NCBI RefSeq assembly: GCF_009650605.1
Contig: NZ_WAJT01000002.1
Span: 744,001-808,000, forward strand
DNA length: 64,000 nt
Direction of reading: 5' to 3'
Source of the DNA: Labrenzia sp. CE80
Lineage (GTDB): Bacteria; Pseudomonadota; Alphaproteobacteria; Rhizobiales; Stappiaceae
Shown: in pieces, positions 32,864-42,471 of the stretch
Layout: every line of letters begins with the position of its first letter
Position numbering within the stretch: the first letter of the stretch is position 1
Translations under genes and position numbers: made by a program
Notes under the pieces: model-generated
Database searches by the model: none
Seen by the model: the letters and a program-made list of their open reading frames with translations, nothing else
What the model was told of the DNA's origin: nothing

Positions 32864-35824
32864 TTAGGCCGCCGCGTTGTCCTTGTCCCACTCGCGCAAG
32901 GCATCCGCATCGCGCAAGGTGACATCGGGATAGTTGGCGTCAGAACCGACCTCTGGGAGGATTTTCCAGGACCGTGCGCACTTCTTACCTGTCGCAAGTC
33001 CTGGCACTACAGCAACACCCGGAGTGTCGTCCAGCGTGAAGGCCCCTTCAGGTGATGGATCAGCCGTGACGGTGATCTGGCTGGTGATGGCGATGTCTGC
33101 CATGTCCCGGCCCGCCAGAGCGGCCATGAGATCAGCGTCAGTTACATGAACGACTGGATGGGCTTCCAGCGACGAGCCGATACGCTTTTCGCGGCGTTCA
33201 ATTTCGAGCGCGCCGGTGATAACGCGGCGGACGGTCTTGATCTTCGCCCACTTGGCAGCAAGAGCATCATCCTTCCACTCGCTGGGGACGGATGGGAACT
33301 GCTCCAGATGTACCGAGGTGTCCTCACCGTAGCGGGACGTCCAGGTTTCATCCATGGTGAAGGGCAGCATCGGCGCCATCCAGGTGACCAGGCAGTTGAA
33401 CAGCTTGTCGATCACATAGAGCGATGCCTTGCGGCGCACGGATGACTTCGCATCACAGTAAAGTGCGTCCTTGCGGATGTCGAAATAGAAAGCCGACAGC
33501 TCCACCGTCATGAAGGTGAACAGGTGGTGGAACACACGCTTGTAATCGAATTCCCAGTAGGCCTCGCGCACCAGCGTATTCAGTTCTGCCAAACGGTGAA
33601 GCATCAGGCGTTCCAGCTCCGGCATCTCCGCCAGTGCTAGGTCTTCCTCGCTCGCATGCGCGAGAGAGCCGAGCATCCAGCGCAGGGTGTTGCGCAGTTT
33701 GCGGTAGCTGTCGACACTGGTCTTGATGATTTCCGGACCGATACGCTGGTCTTCGGCATAGTCGCAGGATGCTGCCCACAGGCGCAGGATATCGGCCCCA
33801 TACTGCTTGATGATGTCCTGCGGGAACACCTGGTTGCCGAGAGATTTGGACATCTTGCGCCCGTCCTCGGCCATGGTGAAGCCGTGGGTCAGGACCGCGT
33901 CATAGGGTGCGTGTCCACGGGTGCCGCAGCTCTCAAGCAGGGAGGAATGGAACCAGCCGCGGTGCTGATCCGAACCTTCCAGGTAAAGAACATAGTCGTC
34001 ACCGCCCACGCCCTTGCGCTTCGGGTTCAGATCGTCACGCTTTTCCATGCAGAAGGCATGAGTGGAGCCGGAATCAAACCAGACATCAAGGATGTCCTTC
34101 ACCATGTCCCATTCGTCGGTCTTGTAGTCATTGCCGAGGAAACGCTCTTTCGCGCCTTCCGCGAACCAGGCATCGGCTCCTTCGGAGGCGAAGGCGTCAT
34201 AGATCCGCTTGTTGACAGCATCATCCTTGAGGACTTCTGCAGTGTCCTTATTGATGAACACGGTGATCGGAACGCCCCAGGCGCGCTGGCGAGACAGAAC
34301 CCAATCTGGGCGGTTTTCGATCATTGAGCGCAGACGGTTCTGACCGGAGCCCGGCACAAAGCGAGTGCTGTCGATGGCTTTCAATGCACGGTCGCGCAGA
34401 GTGTCCTTCGCGCCGTCGATGTCGCGGTCCATATAGACGAACCACTGCGGTGTGTTCCGGAAGATGATCGGCTTCTTGGAACGCCAGGAATGCGGATACT
34501 GGTGCTTCAGGCGGCCGAGCCCGATGAGGTTTCCGCTTTCTTTTAGGGCTTCGGTGTTTGCCTTGTTGGCCTTGCCCTTCTCACCCTTGTGGGTGATCAC
34601 CTGATTGCCGTCAAAGCCCGGCGCTTCCTTAGTGTAGAAGCCGTCATCTGCGACGGTGAAGGGGATCGACGTATCGATGCCGCGCTCTTCTAGGTCGCGT
34701 GCGTTAGCCATCCAGATTTCAAAATCGTCTACGCCGTGACCGGGGGCGGTATGCACAAAGCCAGTACCCGCGTCGTCGGTCACGTGATCGCCATCTAGCA
34801 GCGGCACGTCGAACTGGTATCCACCCAGATCCAACTCACGATAGGGATGTGCCAGAGTCAGCGCCGCCAGCTCATCAGCTGTCACATCGCGCAGCTTATT
34901 GAAGTCTTCAATGCGTGCGTTCTTGAAAACATCGCCTGCAAGTGCATCGGCCAGGATCAGCGTATCGCCGTGCTGGACCCAATTGTCGTCTGGCAGGCCG
35001 TCCTGTGTGACTACGTAAAGGCCATAGCTGATGCGCGACGAATAAGAGACCGCGCGGTTGCCGGGCATGGTCCAAGGGGTTGTGGTCCAGATGACGACCG
35101 CCGCGTCGAGAAGTTCTTCAGCGGCGTCTTCGTCTACGCTCCCTGCTTCAACGACAGGGAACTTCACCCAGATCTGGTCAGACTGATAGTCATGATACTC
35201 GATCTCGGCTTCCGCAAGCGCTGTTTTTTCCACCACGGACCACATGACCGGCTTGGATCCACGGTAAAGCTGGCCCGAGGTCGCGAACTTCATCAGCTCC
35301 TGAGCGATGACTGCTTCCGATTCAAAGCGCATGGTCAGGTATGGATTGTCCCAGTCGCCCTCGATGCCGAGGCGTTGGAATTCCTTTTTCTGAATCTCAA
35401 TCCAGTGTGCGGCAAAGTCACGGCATTCCTGGCGGAATTCGTTGACAGGAACTTCGTCTTTGTTTTTGCCCTTGGCGCGGTACTGTTCTTCGATCTTCCA
35501 CTCGATCGGCAGACCGTGGCAGTCCCAGCCTGGAACGTAGTTGCTGTCCCAGCCGGTCATCTGCATCGAGCGCGTGACAATGTCCTTCAGGGTCTTGTTG
35601 AGCGCATGTCCGATGTGGATGTTTCCGTTGGCGTAGGGAGGGCCATCGTGAAGGATGAACTTGTTCCGGCTGCTACCGGCTTCACGAAGCTGCTTGTAGA
35701 GATTCATATCCTTCCATCGCGCAATGATTTCCGGCTCTTTCTTTGGCAGGCCGGCGCGCATCGGATAGTCGGTTTTGGGCAGATTCAGGGTTTCGGAATA
35801 GTCGCGGGTCTTGGTCTCGGTCAT
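32864..35824 (-). CDS. ileS: Isoleucyl-tRNA synthetase
   Basis: Charges tRNA-Ile and edits valine; 986 residues. HIGH reads GNIHIGHALNKTLKD near residue 70, KMSKS reads KMSKSLGNQV near 640, and the editing domain contains TTTPWTMPGN. The C-terminal zinc finger of many bacterial enzymes appears lost: the region reads KCARSWKILPEV with one Cys instead of four. Start is the ATG at 35822-35824; a GTG lies one codon earlier. First gene of a minus-strand run ileS-lspA-lipoprotein. Confidence 0.97.
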   Translation of the reverse strand: MTETKTRDYSETLNLPKTDYPMRAGLPKKEPEIIARWKDMNLYKQLREAGSSRNKFILHDGPPYANGNIHIGHALNKTLKDIVTRSMQMTGWDSNYVPGWDCHGLPIEWKIEEQYRAKGKNKDEVPVNEFRQECRDFAAHWIEIQKKEFQRLGIEGDWDNPYLTMRFESEAVIAQELMKFATSGQLYRGSKPVMWSVVEKTALAEAEIEYHDYQSDQIWVKFPVVEAGSVDEDAAEELLDAAVVIWTTTPWTMPGNRAVSYSSRISYGLYVVTQDGLPDDNWVQHGDTLILADALAGDVFKNARIEDFNKLRDVTADELAALTLAHPYRELDLGGYQFDVPLLDGDHVTDDAGTGFVHTAPGHGVDDFEIWMANARDLEERGIDTSIPFTVADDGFYTKEAPGFDGNQVITHKGEKGKANKANTEALKESGNLIGLGRLKHQYPHSWRSKKPIIFRNTPQWFVYMDRDIDGAKDTLRDRALKAIDSTRFVPGSGQNRLRSMIENRPDWVLSRQRAWGVPITVFINKDTAEVLKDDAVNKRIYDAFASEGADAWFAEGAKERFLGNDYKTDEWDMVKDILDVWFDSGSTHAFCMEKRDDLNPKRKGVGGDDYVLYLEGSDQHRGWFHSSLLESCGTRGHAPYDAVLTHGFTMAEDGRKMSKSLGNQVFPQDIIKQYGADILRLWAASCDYAEDQRIGPEIIKTSVDSYRKLRNTLRWMLGSLAHASEEDLALAEMPELERLMLHRLAELNTLVREAYWEFDYKRVFHHLFTFMTVELSAFYFDIRKDALYCDAKSSVRRKASLYVIDKLFNCLVTWMAPMLPFTMDETWTSRYGEDTSVHLEQFPSVPSEWKDDALAAKWAKIKTVRRVITGALEIERREKRIGSSLEAHPVVHVTDADLMAALAGRDMADIAITSQITVTADPSPEGAFTLDDTPGVAVVPGLATGKKCARSWKILPEVGSDANYPDVTLRDADALREWDKDNAAA

Positions 35825-36194
35825 CACTTAATGGATCCGGTCGGATGGGCGCCTAGCAGTGCGCGCCATCGGGCAAATTTCGAAACGGCCTTCAGGGCCG
35901 TAGGCGTATAGGGAAACTCCCGGTCCTTCGGCGCCGCTGTGTGCGTCAGCCGAAGGCCGGGCCGATAATTCGGTGATGCCGAATGACCATTTGAGCTCGT
36001 ATCAAGGCGAAGCAAAACATCATGGCGCAGGACATAGCAGCACTTGCCCTTCGAATAAAGCCATTCCCGCTGTGGTTAGTTTTGGATCTGAGCTGACGCG
36101 ATATGGAACGACGTCTCTGCCATAAAGGGATCGGCAAGGCCTCTTGCATATGGTGCATTGCGAGTGGGCGATTTCAAAAAGGGTCTGTTGGGGT
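35825..36194. other. Divergent intergenic region between ileS and the GT87 gene
   Basis: 370 bases without a convincing gene. An 8-bp inverted repeat CCTTCGGC (35925-35932) and GCCGAAGG (35949-35956) lies about 100 bases before ileS; it has no T-tract, so it is not a terminator. No T-box-like leader was recognised for ileS. Confidence 0.35.
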
Positions 36195-37385
36195 ATGCTT
36201 CAAGGGTTGAGAACAGGTAGCTGGGCAACGGGCGACCGTTTGGTGCCTGCAGCGATGATGGCCATCGCCGCCTATACATTTCTTCTGTTCTATCTATTTG
36301 CCTATCCCGGGTTGGTGACGACTAACGGAGGTAGTGTCGTCATCAATGACTTTCTCAGTTTCTGGGTGGCTGCGCGCGAAGCTGTCAACGGAGATCCGTC
36401 GACAGCCTACCAAACTGAAAAATTCGCGGCGATCCAGACTGAAATCCTTGGGCGTGATGCCTTTTTCGCGTTTTTCTATCCGCCCACCTATCTGCTTTTG
36501 ATACTCCCACTTGGCCTGTTATCAGGCATCCTTGCTTTCACTGTATTCCAGATCTTGAGCTTCGCGGCGGTTGCCTGGGCAGGCACGAGGATCGCTGGTC
36601 ATTGGCATGGTGTCCTGCTCGCAGCTGCCTTGCCGACCACATTTACCTCGATATTCCATGGCCAGAATGGATTGCTTCTTTCGGCTCTTTTGGGCGGCGC
36701 CCTATTTTTGTTGTCGCAGGGCCGAGGCATTCTCGCGGGCCTCCTGATCGGATTGATGACTATCAAACCGCAAATGGGCGTTCTGATCCCATTTGCTCTC
36801 CTTGCAGGCGGCTTTTGGAGATGCTTTGCTTCGGCGAGCGCCGCGACCATCATTTTCGTCGCAGTGAGTGTTTGGGTCTTCGGCCTCGAGACCTGGGAGG
36901 CTTTTCTACTGCAAAGTGATTTTGCGAGTCGGACGTTAAGCGAGGGCCTCGTCGATCTTCATAAGTTTGTCTCCATTTACGGCGCCACCCGTCTTTTGGG
37001 TGCGGATGCGTCGCTAGCCTATGGCGTGCAGTTGATCGCGAGCCTGCTGGCACTCGCTGTTCTGGTTAAGATCTGGAGGGCCCGTGTCGGTTTTGAGGCC
37101 AAAGCAATAGTTTTGGTTGGGGCCGGTCTCCTCGCCACGCCATTTGTGCTTGCTTACGATCTTGCGGTCTTGTTGGTTCCTATGGCCTATCTCTTAAGGC
37201 TGCATAGCCTTGGCAAAGCGCAGCCATGGGACATGAGCCTTGCCCTTGTCGCGATCCTGATTGCCGGTGCATGTCGGTTCATGGCGGAAACAATCGGAGT
37301 TCCGCTTGGTCCATTGGTCGGCTTGATCATTTTGTCGATCGGGGTGCGGCATGCGCGGAGCGATGTTGGAGCTAGCCCGTCTTAG
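36195..37385 (+). CDS. GT87-family (DUF2029) polyprenyl-linked mannosyltransferase-like membrane protein
   Basis: About 396 residues from the ATG at 36195; an upstream ATG at 36144 is possible. There are ten or so membrane helices. The pattern FYPPTYLLLILPLGLL, FHGQNGLLLSALLGGALFL and KPQMGVLIPFALL is typical of the DUF2029/GT87 family, which includes mycobacterial polyprenyl-phosphomannose-dependent mannosyltransferases. The substrate in proteobacteria is unknown. It stands alone, and its end overlaps the convergent EamA gene by 4 bases. Confidence 0.82.
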   Translation: MLQGLRTGSWATGDRLVPAAMMAIAAYTFLLFYLFAYPGLVTTNGGSVVINDFLSFWVAAREAVNGDPSTAYQTEKFAAIQTEILGRDAFFAFFYPPTYLLLILPLGLLSGILAFTVFQILSFAAVAWAGTRIAGHWHGVLLAAALPTTFTSIFHGQNGLLLSALLGGALFLLSQGRGILAGLLIGLMTIKPQMGVLIPFALLAGGFWRCFASASAATIIFVAVSVWVFGLETWEAFLLQSDFASRTLSEGLVDLHKFVSIYGATRLLGADASLAYGVQLIASLLALAVLVKIWRARVGFEAKAIVLVGAGLLATPFVLAYDLAVLLVPMAYLLRLHSLGKAQPWDMSLALVAILIAGACRFMAETIGVPLGPLVGLIILSIGVRHARSDVGASPS

Positions 37386-38296
37386 GGACGGCGAATGCGT
37401 TCCCGGTGTGCGATATAAAGACCGCTGCCTACGATCAGGCTAATGCCAACCCACGTCATCGCATCGGGAAAGTCTCGGAAAACCAAGTAGCCGAACAGAG
37501 TCGCGCTGACGATCTCCAGATAAGTAAAGGGCGCGAGAAGCGAGGCCTCGCCGCGTTGAAATGCCAGGACGACAAGCCCATGACCGGCAAAAGAAATCGC
37601 GCCAATAGCTGCCAGCAGACCGAGTTGATCAAACGAAGGTGCCACGAAGGCGAAGTCGCTGCGCCCTAATAACGTGCCCACCAGAAGGGCCGATCCAAGG
37701 ACCACGCTCCCTGCAAGGCCCGCACTGAATTGGACGGCAAGCAGGCTGTCAGCTCCTGCGTAGCGCCGATTCAAAAGAAGATAAAACGCAAAGAAGGTGG
37801 CCGTTCCCAGCGGGAGCAGGGCAGCTGGTCCGACTTCGGCAAAACTCGGTCGCAGGATAAGCAATGCCCCGACAAGCCCGACGACAATGGCTCCGACCCG
37901 GCGCAAACCGAATTTCTCCTTCAGGATGAGAGCGGCCAGGATCGTCAGGATCATCGGTTCAACAAAGAAAATTGAAATAGCGGTAGCGACCGGCATGAAT
38001 TTGACGGCGGTGAAGAAAAACAGGGACGCCAGGGCAAGCAGCAAGCCACGTAGAAAATTGATGCCGGGACGCTTGCTCTTCAAGGCTCTACACTGCCCGC
38101 TCACAAGAGCGGCGACGAGACAGATAGCGAACTGGAAAAAGAAACGTCCAAATGTGACTTCGAGCGGTGGTAAGCTTGTCGACAGGTATTTGGCGATGAT
38201 GTCCATCACCGGAATGATCAGCATCGCGCCGGACATAAGCGTGACAGCGAGGAAGCTGTCACCCGCATCGGTTCGTCCGTCTGGGGCGTTTGCCAT
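37382..38296 (-). CDS. EamA-family (drug/metabolite superfamily) transporter
   Basis: A 304-residue inner-membrane protein with ten predicted helices arranged as two EamA repeats. The first repeat contains PPLEVTFGRFFFQF and AISIFFVEPMILTILAALILKEKFG; the second contains APFTYLEIVSATLFGYLVFRDFP. The repeats end in the expected E-rich loop. The substrate is not predictable. The start codon overlaps the ribF stop by one base (TGATG), so it is translationally coupled to ribF, though no link to flavin transport is shown. Confidence 0.88.
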   Translation of the reverse strand: MANAPDGRTDAGDSFLAVTLMSGAMLIIPVMDIIAKYLSTSLPPLEVTFGRFFFQFAICLVAALVSGQCRALKSKRPGINFLRGLLLALASLFFFTAVKFMPVATAISIFFVEPMILTILAALILKEKFGLRRVGAIVVGLVGALLILRPSFAEVGPAALLPLGTATFFAFYLLLNRRYAGADSLLAVQFSAGLAGSVVLGSALLVGTLLGRSDFAFVAPSFDQLGLLAAIGAISFAGHGLVVLAFQRGEASLLAPFTYLEIVSATLFGYLVFRDFPDAMTWVGISLIVGSGLYIAHRERIRRP

Positions 38297-39291
38297 CAGA
38301 CGACCTGGGTGAGTAGTAGGTCGAGCTCAGAAATCGGCTGCATGGAGGCGAGCGCTGCACGGGCTTCTTCGCTGTCCTGGTTCATCTGTTCGATCAGGGC
38401 TTCGACAGTGTCGAACTTTTGTTCTCCGCGCAGATAGGAGACCAGATGAATTCGAAGCATCTTCCCGTAAAGGTCCTGTTTGAAATCGAAGAGGTGAACC
38501 TCAAAGAGAGGTGAACCATTGTCAAAAGTGGGTCTGCGGCCGAAATTGGCAACGCCGTCAAACAGCTTTTGGTCAACGCGAGCCTTTACTGCATAGATGC
38601 CATGCTTCAACGGACATCCTACGCCAAGGCTCAAATTGGCTGTGGGATAGCCGAGATCCCGGCCGCGCTTGTCACCGTGCTGTACATGTGCGTCGAAGAA
38701 CCAACGATAGCCAAGCAGTCCATTGGCAAGAGATATCTCGCCGTCCGATAGAGCCTGCCTGATCCGCGACGAAGAAATGATCTCGGCCCCTTCGTCGTTT
38801 TCTGGTGAGACAATGCTGACGCCGAAACCATGATCGTTCCCAGCCTGCCTTAAGAAGTCCGGAGTGCCCTTACGTGCTTTCCCGAAATGAAAGTCATATC
38901 CTGTGACCGCATGGCTGATTGCGAGCCTTTCAATCAAGATATCACGCACAAAGTCTTGTGCCTCGACGTTGGCGAACTCCCTAGTGAAGGGCAACATGAG
39001 GACACCGTCTAGTTCGCTGTCCTTCAAGACTTCGCATTTCGCGTCGGAGGGGGTCAGGCGAAATACAGGCTTGTCTGGACTGAAGACCGTTCGCGGATGA
39101 GGCTCGAACGTCATCGCGTAGACAGGGCAGTTCAGTCGTTTGCCAAGCTCAAGCGCTTCGCCCAGAACGGCCCGATGCCCACGGTGGACGCCATCGAAAT
39201 TACCAATTGCGACGACGCCACCCTTCAGATGTGCTGGGAAGGCATCGAGATCCGTTACGACCGAAAAATCGGCGGGGGAGTTACCTGGCAT
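38296..39291 (-). CDS. ribF: Bifunctional riboflavin kinase / FAD synthetase
   Basis: Converts riboflavin to FMN and FMN to FAD; 331 residues from the ATG at 39289-39291, with AAAGG upstream. The N-terminal adenylyltransferase domain has AIGNFDGVHRGHRAVLGEA (the HxGH nucleotide site). The C-terminal kinase domain has GRDLGYPTANL, VANFGRRPTF and FEVHLFDFKQDLYGK. It is followed by the overlapping EamA gene. No FMN riboswitch was seen upstream. Confidence 0.95.
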   Translation of the reverse strand: MPGNSPADFSVVTDLDAFPAHLKGGVVAIGNFDGVHRGHRAVLGEALELGKRLNCPVYAMTFEPHPRTVFSPDKPVFRLTPSDAKCEVLKDSELDGVLMLPFTREFANVEAQDFVRDILIERLAISHAVTGYDFHFGKARKGTPDFLRQAGNDHGFGVSIVSPENDEGAEIISSSRIRQALSDGEISLANGLLGYRWFFDAHVQHGDKRGRDLGYPTANLSLGVGCPLKHGIYAVKARVDQKLFDGVANFGRRPTFDNGSPLFEVHLFDFKQDLYGKMLRIHLVSYLRGEQKFDTVEALIEQMNQDSEEARAALASMQPISELDLLLTQVV

Positions 39292-39488
39292 GCAGAAAAC
39301 CTTTGAGCTCCGGCTGCGCTGGGCCAGGGCAGATGTCGCAAAAGCAGCACATCGCAAGCGACAAGCTGTCTTTTAGAAAGGGTCAAGAACCCAGGGCGCG
39401 AAATTGCCGTTTTAGTCCCGAAAGGTCAAGCAGCCTCAGGGCAAAGAAACACTTGGGCCGTCACTTGTGTTCTAAACGCACCCCACGT

Positions 39489-39935
39489 TCACCGATTGAG
39501 ACGATCTTCCTCGCGCGTAGGTACTTTGACAAGCGCTTCGCCTTCCAGAACGACGGTATCGTCAACACTGCAGAGACACGAAAGCCTGGCACGGTTGCCG
39601 CGCTCCATGAGCTCCTCGACTGTGACGGCAACACGAACATCGTCGTCAATCCTGACCGGTGCCTTGAAATTCAATGTTTGCGAAAGATAGATGGCGCCGG
39701 GGCCTGGCAAGCGTGTTCCCAAGACTGCAGAAATAAGACTGGCTGTATAGAGGCCGTGTGCGATTCTTGTTTTGAACGGTGTCTTTGCGGCGAAGTGCTC
39801 CGAAAGATGTATCGGGTTTCGATCACCTGAAACCTCGGCAAAACCGACAACATCAGATGAATTGACATGTTTCACCAGTGTTTCTGTCATGCCTATCTTG
39901 AGATCTTCATAGCATAATCTTTGCAATTCAAGCAT
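39489..39935 (-). CDS. MaoC-family (R)-specific enoyl-CoA hydratase-like protein
   Basis: A 148-residue hotdog-fold hydratase. The MaoC/PhaJ catalytic pair is in VSGDRNPIHLSEHFA, with the Asp and His spaced as in PhaJ, followed by RIAHGLYTASLISAVLG and FKAPVRIDDDV. PhaJ-type enzymes hydrate enoyl-CoA to (R)-3-hydroxyacyl-CoA for polyhydroxyalkanoate or fatty acid routes. Start is the ATG at 39935; a TTG five codons earlier is possible. There is no PHA gene nearby, so the pathway is unknown. Confidence 0.87.
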   Translation of the reverse strand: MLELQRLCYEDLKIGMTETLVKHVNSSDVVGFAEVSGDRNPIHLSEHFAAKTPFKTRIAHGLYTASLISAVLGTRLPGPGAIYLSQTLNFKAPVRIDDDVRVAVTVEELMERGNRARLSCLCSVDDTVVLEGEALVKVPTREEDRLNR

Positions 39936-40090
39936 AGCCGTCCATTTCAATTTTTCGCCGGAATCCTTTGGATTTGCAGGCTATGGAACATGGCTGATCG
40001 CAGCAATTGGGCTTTGGATGCATAAAATATCGCGCATTAACGGACTTTTCAGGGGCTTGTCCTAATGTCCATCAGGTGTGGGGAGGCGAG

Positions 40091-40105
40091 GACACTTTAA
40101 GTGTC
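40091..40105. promoter_or_regulatory. Inverted repeat upstream of cheY (possible operator)
   Basis: GACACTT-T-AAGTGTC, a perfect 7-bp repeat around a single central base, 76 bases before the cheY start. There is no T-tract after it. A regulator dimer could bind it. Confidence 0.35.
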
Positions 40106-40181
40106 TCTCTCCTTTAAAGTCATATCGCGTTTCCACGGCCCAAGGCCAAGGGCCGCGCAGCTTGACAGTATGGAGTAGACG

Positions 40182-40565
40182 ATGGCCCTTGATCTTCAGA
40201 TGCCGGTCCTCGTGGTCGATGACTACAAGACGATGATCCGTATTATCCGGAACTTGCTTAAACAGCTTGGTTTCGAAGACATTGACGACGCAGCCGATGG
40301 CACCGAAGCCTTGGAAAAGATGAAGCAGCGCAAATACGGGCTGGTCATCTCGGATTGGAATATGGAGCCGATGACCGGTTACGAGCTGCTTAAGCAGGTT
40401 CGTGCCGACGGCAGCCTCAGCAAAACACCATTCATTATGGTGACTGCGGAATCCAAGACTGAAAACGTGATCGCAGCCAAAAAGGCTGGCGTGAACAACT
40501 ACATCGTGAAGCCGTTCAATGCGCAGACGCTGAAGGGCAAGATCGAAGCGGTTTTCTCAGAATAG
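40182..40565 (+). CDS. cheY: Chemotaxis response regulator CheY
   Basis: A stand-alone receiver of 127 residues. All catalytic positions are visible: the acidic pair D13/D14 in VVDDYK, phospho-Asp D58 in VISDWNMEP, T88 in MVTAES and K110 in VKPF. The SDWNMEPMTGYELL stretch is typical of true chemotaxis CheY. GGAG lies 7 bases upstream. The next gene, 178 bases downstream, is a CheZ-like phosphatase, so the pair probably forms a complete signal and switch-off unit acting on the flagellar motor. Confidence 0.92.
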   Translation: MALDLQMPVLVVDDYKTMIRIIRNLLKQLGFEDIDDAADGTEALEKMKQRKYGLVISDWNMEPMTGYELLKQVRADGSLSKTPFIMVTAESKTENVIAAKKAGVNNYIVKPFNAQTLKGKIEAVFSE

Positions 40566-40743
40566 AAGGCCCTGCGACTGGCGGAGCCCGGAAAACCGGG
40601 GCCGCCCGCGCCGAACAACAAAAATAATTGGGGGACTATGCCGGGGGGCATGGGCACCGCCAGCGTTAAATTCGACGCTCTCTTGAACTGCTTTGGGACG
40701 GGCAGGGGCGAAGAGTAACGCTTCTCTCAAGAAAGGCTTAAAA

Positions 40744-41418
40744 ATGGCCGGAATGACAAAGGAGAACGTGGCGCGAGTCATCGATTTCCTTCAAGAAAAC
40801 AAAAGCCGTGGCGGTGATGTGTCACTGAATGACGTTATGCACCTTGCAGAAGTCATGTCAGGGTCGATGCATGACTTCCTCACCACTGTGCAGCCTGCCG
40901 TCACTGAAGAGTTGACGATGATCGCCCGTGAAATCTCCCGAATGAAGGATGAGATCACTGCGTTGCGTGCCAATGACATGACTTCAAGCAAGATCCCGAG
41001 TGCGGGGCGTGAGCTTGATGCGATTGTTGAGGCTACTGAAACCGCAACCAATTCGATCATGGAAGCAGCAGAAGAGATCATGTGTGCCGATACGAGTGAT
41101 CCTGAAGCCTATCAGGAGCTTGTCAGCGGCAAGATGATAGGGATTTTCGAGGCTTGCACCTTCCAGGATATCACTGGACAACGAATTTCGAAGGTGGTTT
41201 CGACGCTCAACTACATCGACGAGCGCGTAAGCGCCTTTGTAGATAAATTGCGTATTCCGGAAGATATGGAAGCGCCTTCCGAAGAGACCGATGAAGAGCG
41301 TCGCCAGCGGGAATTGATCCTGCACGGCCCTCAACACGATGGCGAGGGTGTCTCACAGAATGACATCGACGCCATGCTTGGCGATGCGCAGGCAGACATC
41401 GACAAGCTTTTCGATTGA
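40744..41418 (+). CDS. CheZ-like chemotaxis phosphatase, second paralogue, with tandem FliM-like motifs
   Basis: 224 residues from the ATG at 40744, preceded by AAAGG. The catalytic helix FEACTFQDITGQRISKVVSTL keeps the Gln of FQD. The N-terminal part starts NVARVIDFLQENK and is helical. The C-terminal tail, after an acidic/Glu-rich linker, ends in two related motifs: SQNDIDAMLG and QADIDKLFD. Both resemble the SQxEIDALL CheY-binding peptide of FliM. It follows cheY on the same strand and is likely to dephosphorylate it. It is only distantly similar to the CheZ-like protein at 8143 outside the core helix and tail. Confidence 0.88.
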   Translation: MAGMTKENVARVIDFLQENKSRGGDVSLNDVMHLAEVMSGSMHDFLTTVQPAVTEELTMIAREISRMKDEITALRANDMTSSKIPSAGRELDAIVEATETATNSIMEAAEEIMCADTSDPEAYQELVSGKMIGIFEACTFQDITGQRISKVVSTLNYIDERVSAFVDKLRIPEDMEAPSEETDEERRQRELILHGPQHDGEGVSQNDIDAMLGDAQADIDKLFD

Positions 41419-41442
41419 ATTAAAGCCCGAAACAGAGAATTA

Positions 41443-41470
41443 AAAAGGCCGTCCGTTTGGGCGGCCTTTT
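41443..41470. terminator. Hairpin terminator between the CheZ-like gene and the HAD hydrolase
   Basis: AAAAGGCCGTCC (41443-41454) pairs with GGGCGGCCTTTT (41459-41470) with one wobble, around a 4-base loop. The arms end in A-run and T-run, so it can terminate both convergent transcripts. Confidence 0.85.
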
Positions 41471-41487
41471 GTGTTTCGAGAATGGTT

Positions 41488-42360
41488 TTACCAGATCAGG
41501 CGTGGAACCGCGGCTCTTGCCCGAAGACCTTCTTCGGCAAGGCGGCGCCGAACAAGATGCTCGTCGGGATCATCTGTTGCACCGAAGTCCGCAGCATGAA
41601 TGCCTCCAGTGATGAAGAGAACGTCCAGGTCCTGAGAGACGGCCCCGCGAATATCCGTCGGCAGGCCGTCTCCGACCGCCAGGATCTTTTGTTGATCAAC
41701 GGGGTTGCCGCGTACCGTTTCCAATCGCTCGACCGCTGCCTTGTAAATTGGCGCATGAGGTTTGCCGAGGATTGAGACGGTGCCGCCTAGGTCTTCATAA
41801 AGCCGCGCGAGAGCGCCGGCGCACCATATGAGCCGGTCCCCGCGTTCGACCACGATATCGGGATTGGCGCAAATCATGGTCAATCCACGTTTCGCCAAAA
41901 CCGAAAGACGGTCGCGGTAATCGTCGGGTGTCTCGTTTTCGTCATCAAAAAGGCCGGTGCAACTGATCAACTCCGCATCTTCTTCCGATGCCAGGATAAC
42001 GCCTGTATCGTCATAAAGCGGCAAGTCTCTTTCTGGGCCGATGTGCAGCAGCTTTGCGCCAGCGTTGGCATGCAGGAGGTCGCGGGTAACATCGCCAGAC
42101 GTGACAATGTCATCATAAGCGTCAAGCGGCACGCCGAATCCAGCCAGCTGCTCTCGGATCGGGGCATTGGGTCGCGGCGCATTTGTGATCAGAACAACAG
42201 TCCCTCCAGCCTCTTGTCGAAACGATGCAAGTGCCTGATGTGCTTGCTCAAATGCACTCACGCCATTGTGGAGAACGCCCCAGACATCACATAGGATCCC
42301 GTCATAAGCCGGCGCGAGCGCGCGAAGGCCAGGGATAAGAAGCGGTGCAGAAGCTGTCAT
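41488..42360 (-). CDS. HAD-IIA family hydrolase (TIGR01459 type)
   Basis: A 290-residue haloacid-dehalogenase-fold hydrolase. Motif I is CDVWGVLHNG, followed by VLITNAPRPN (motif II). Motif III/IV lie in LGKPHAPIYKAAVERL and AVGDGLPTDIRGAV. Relatives of the NagD/phosphoglycolate-phosphatase type dephosphorylate small sugar phosphates or nucleotides; the substrate here is not known. It is divergent from mutL with 111 bases between starts. Confidence 0.88.
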   Translation of the reverse strand: MTASAPLLIPGLRALAPAYDGILCDVWGVLHNGVSAFEQAHQALASFRQEAGGTVVLITNAPRPNAPIREQLAGFGVPLDAYDDIVTSGDVTRDLLHANAGAKLLHIGPERDLPLYDDTGVILASEEDAELISCTGLFDDENETPDDYRDRLSVLAKRGLTMICANPDIVVERGDRLIWCAGALARLYEDLGGTVSILGKPHAPIYKAAVERLETVRGNPVDQQKILAVGDGLPTDIRGAVSQDLDVLFITGGIHAADFGATDDPDEHLVRRRLAEEGLRARAAVPRLIW

Positions 42361-42471
42361 GATGGGTCACTCGGAAGCTGGGGGATCTGATAGAGTGCGA
42401 CGGAATCGATAGACGTCGCGCGGGACCATATAGGAAGCAAGCCGTCTGCGAAACAGTGGAAAGGGCTTTGA

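Noticed and set aside
34847..35911. 354-residue plus-strand open frame
   Set aside because: Antisense to ileS; no family resemblance and no ribosome site.
39207..39830. 207-residue plus-strand open frame
   Set aside because: Antisense to ribF and the MaoC gene, with low-complexity basic composition.
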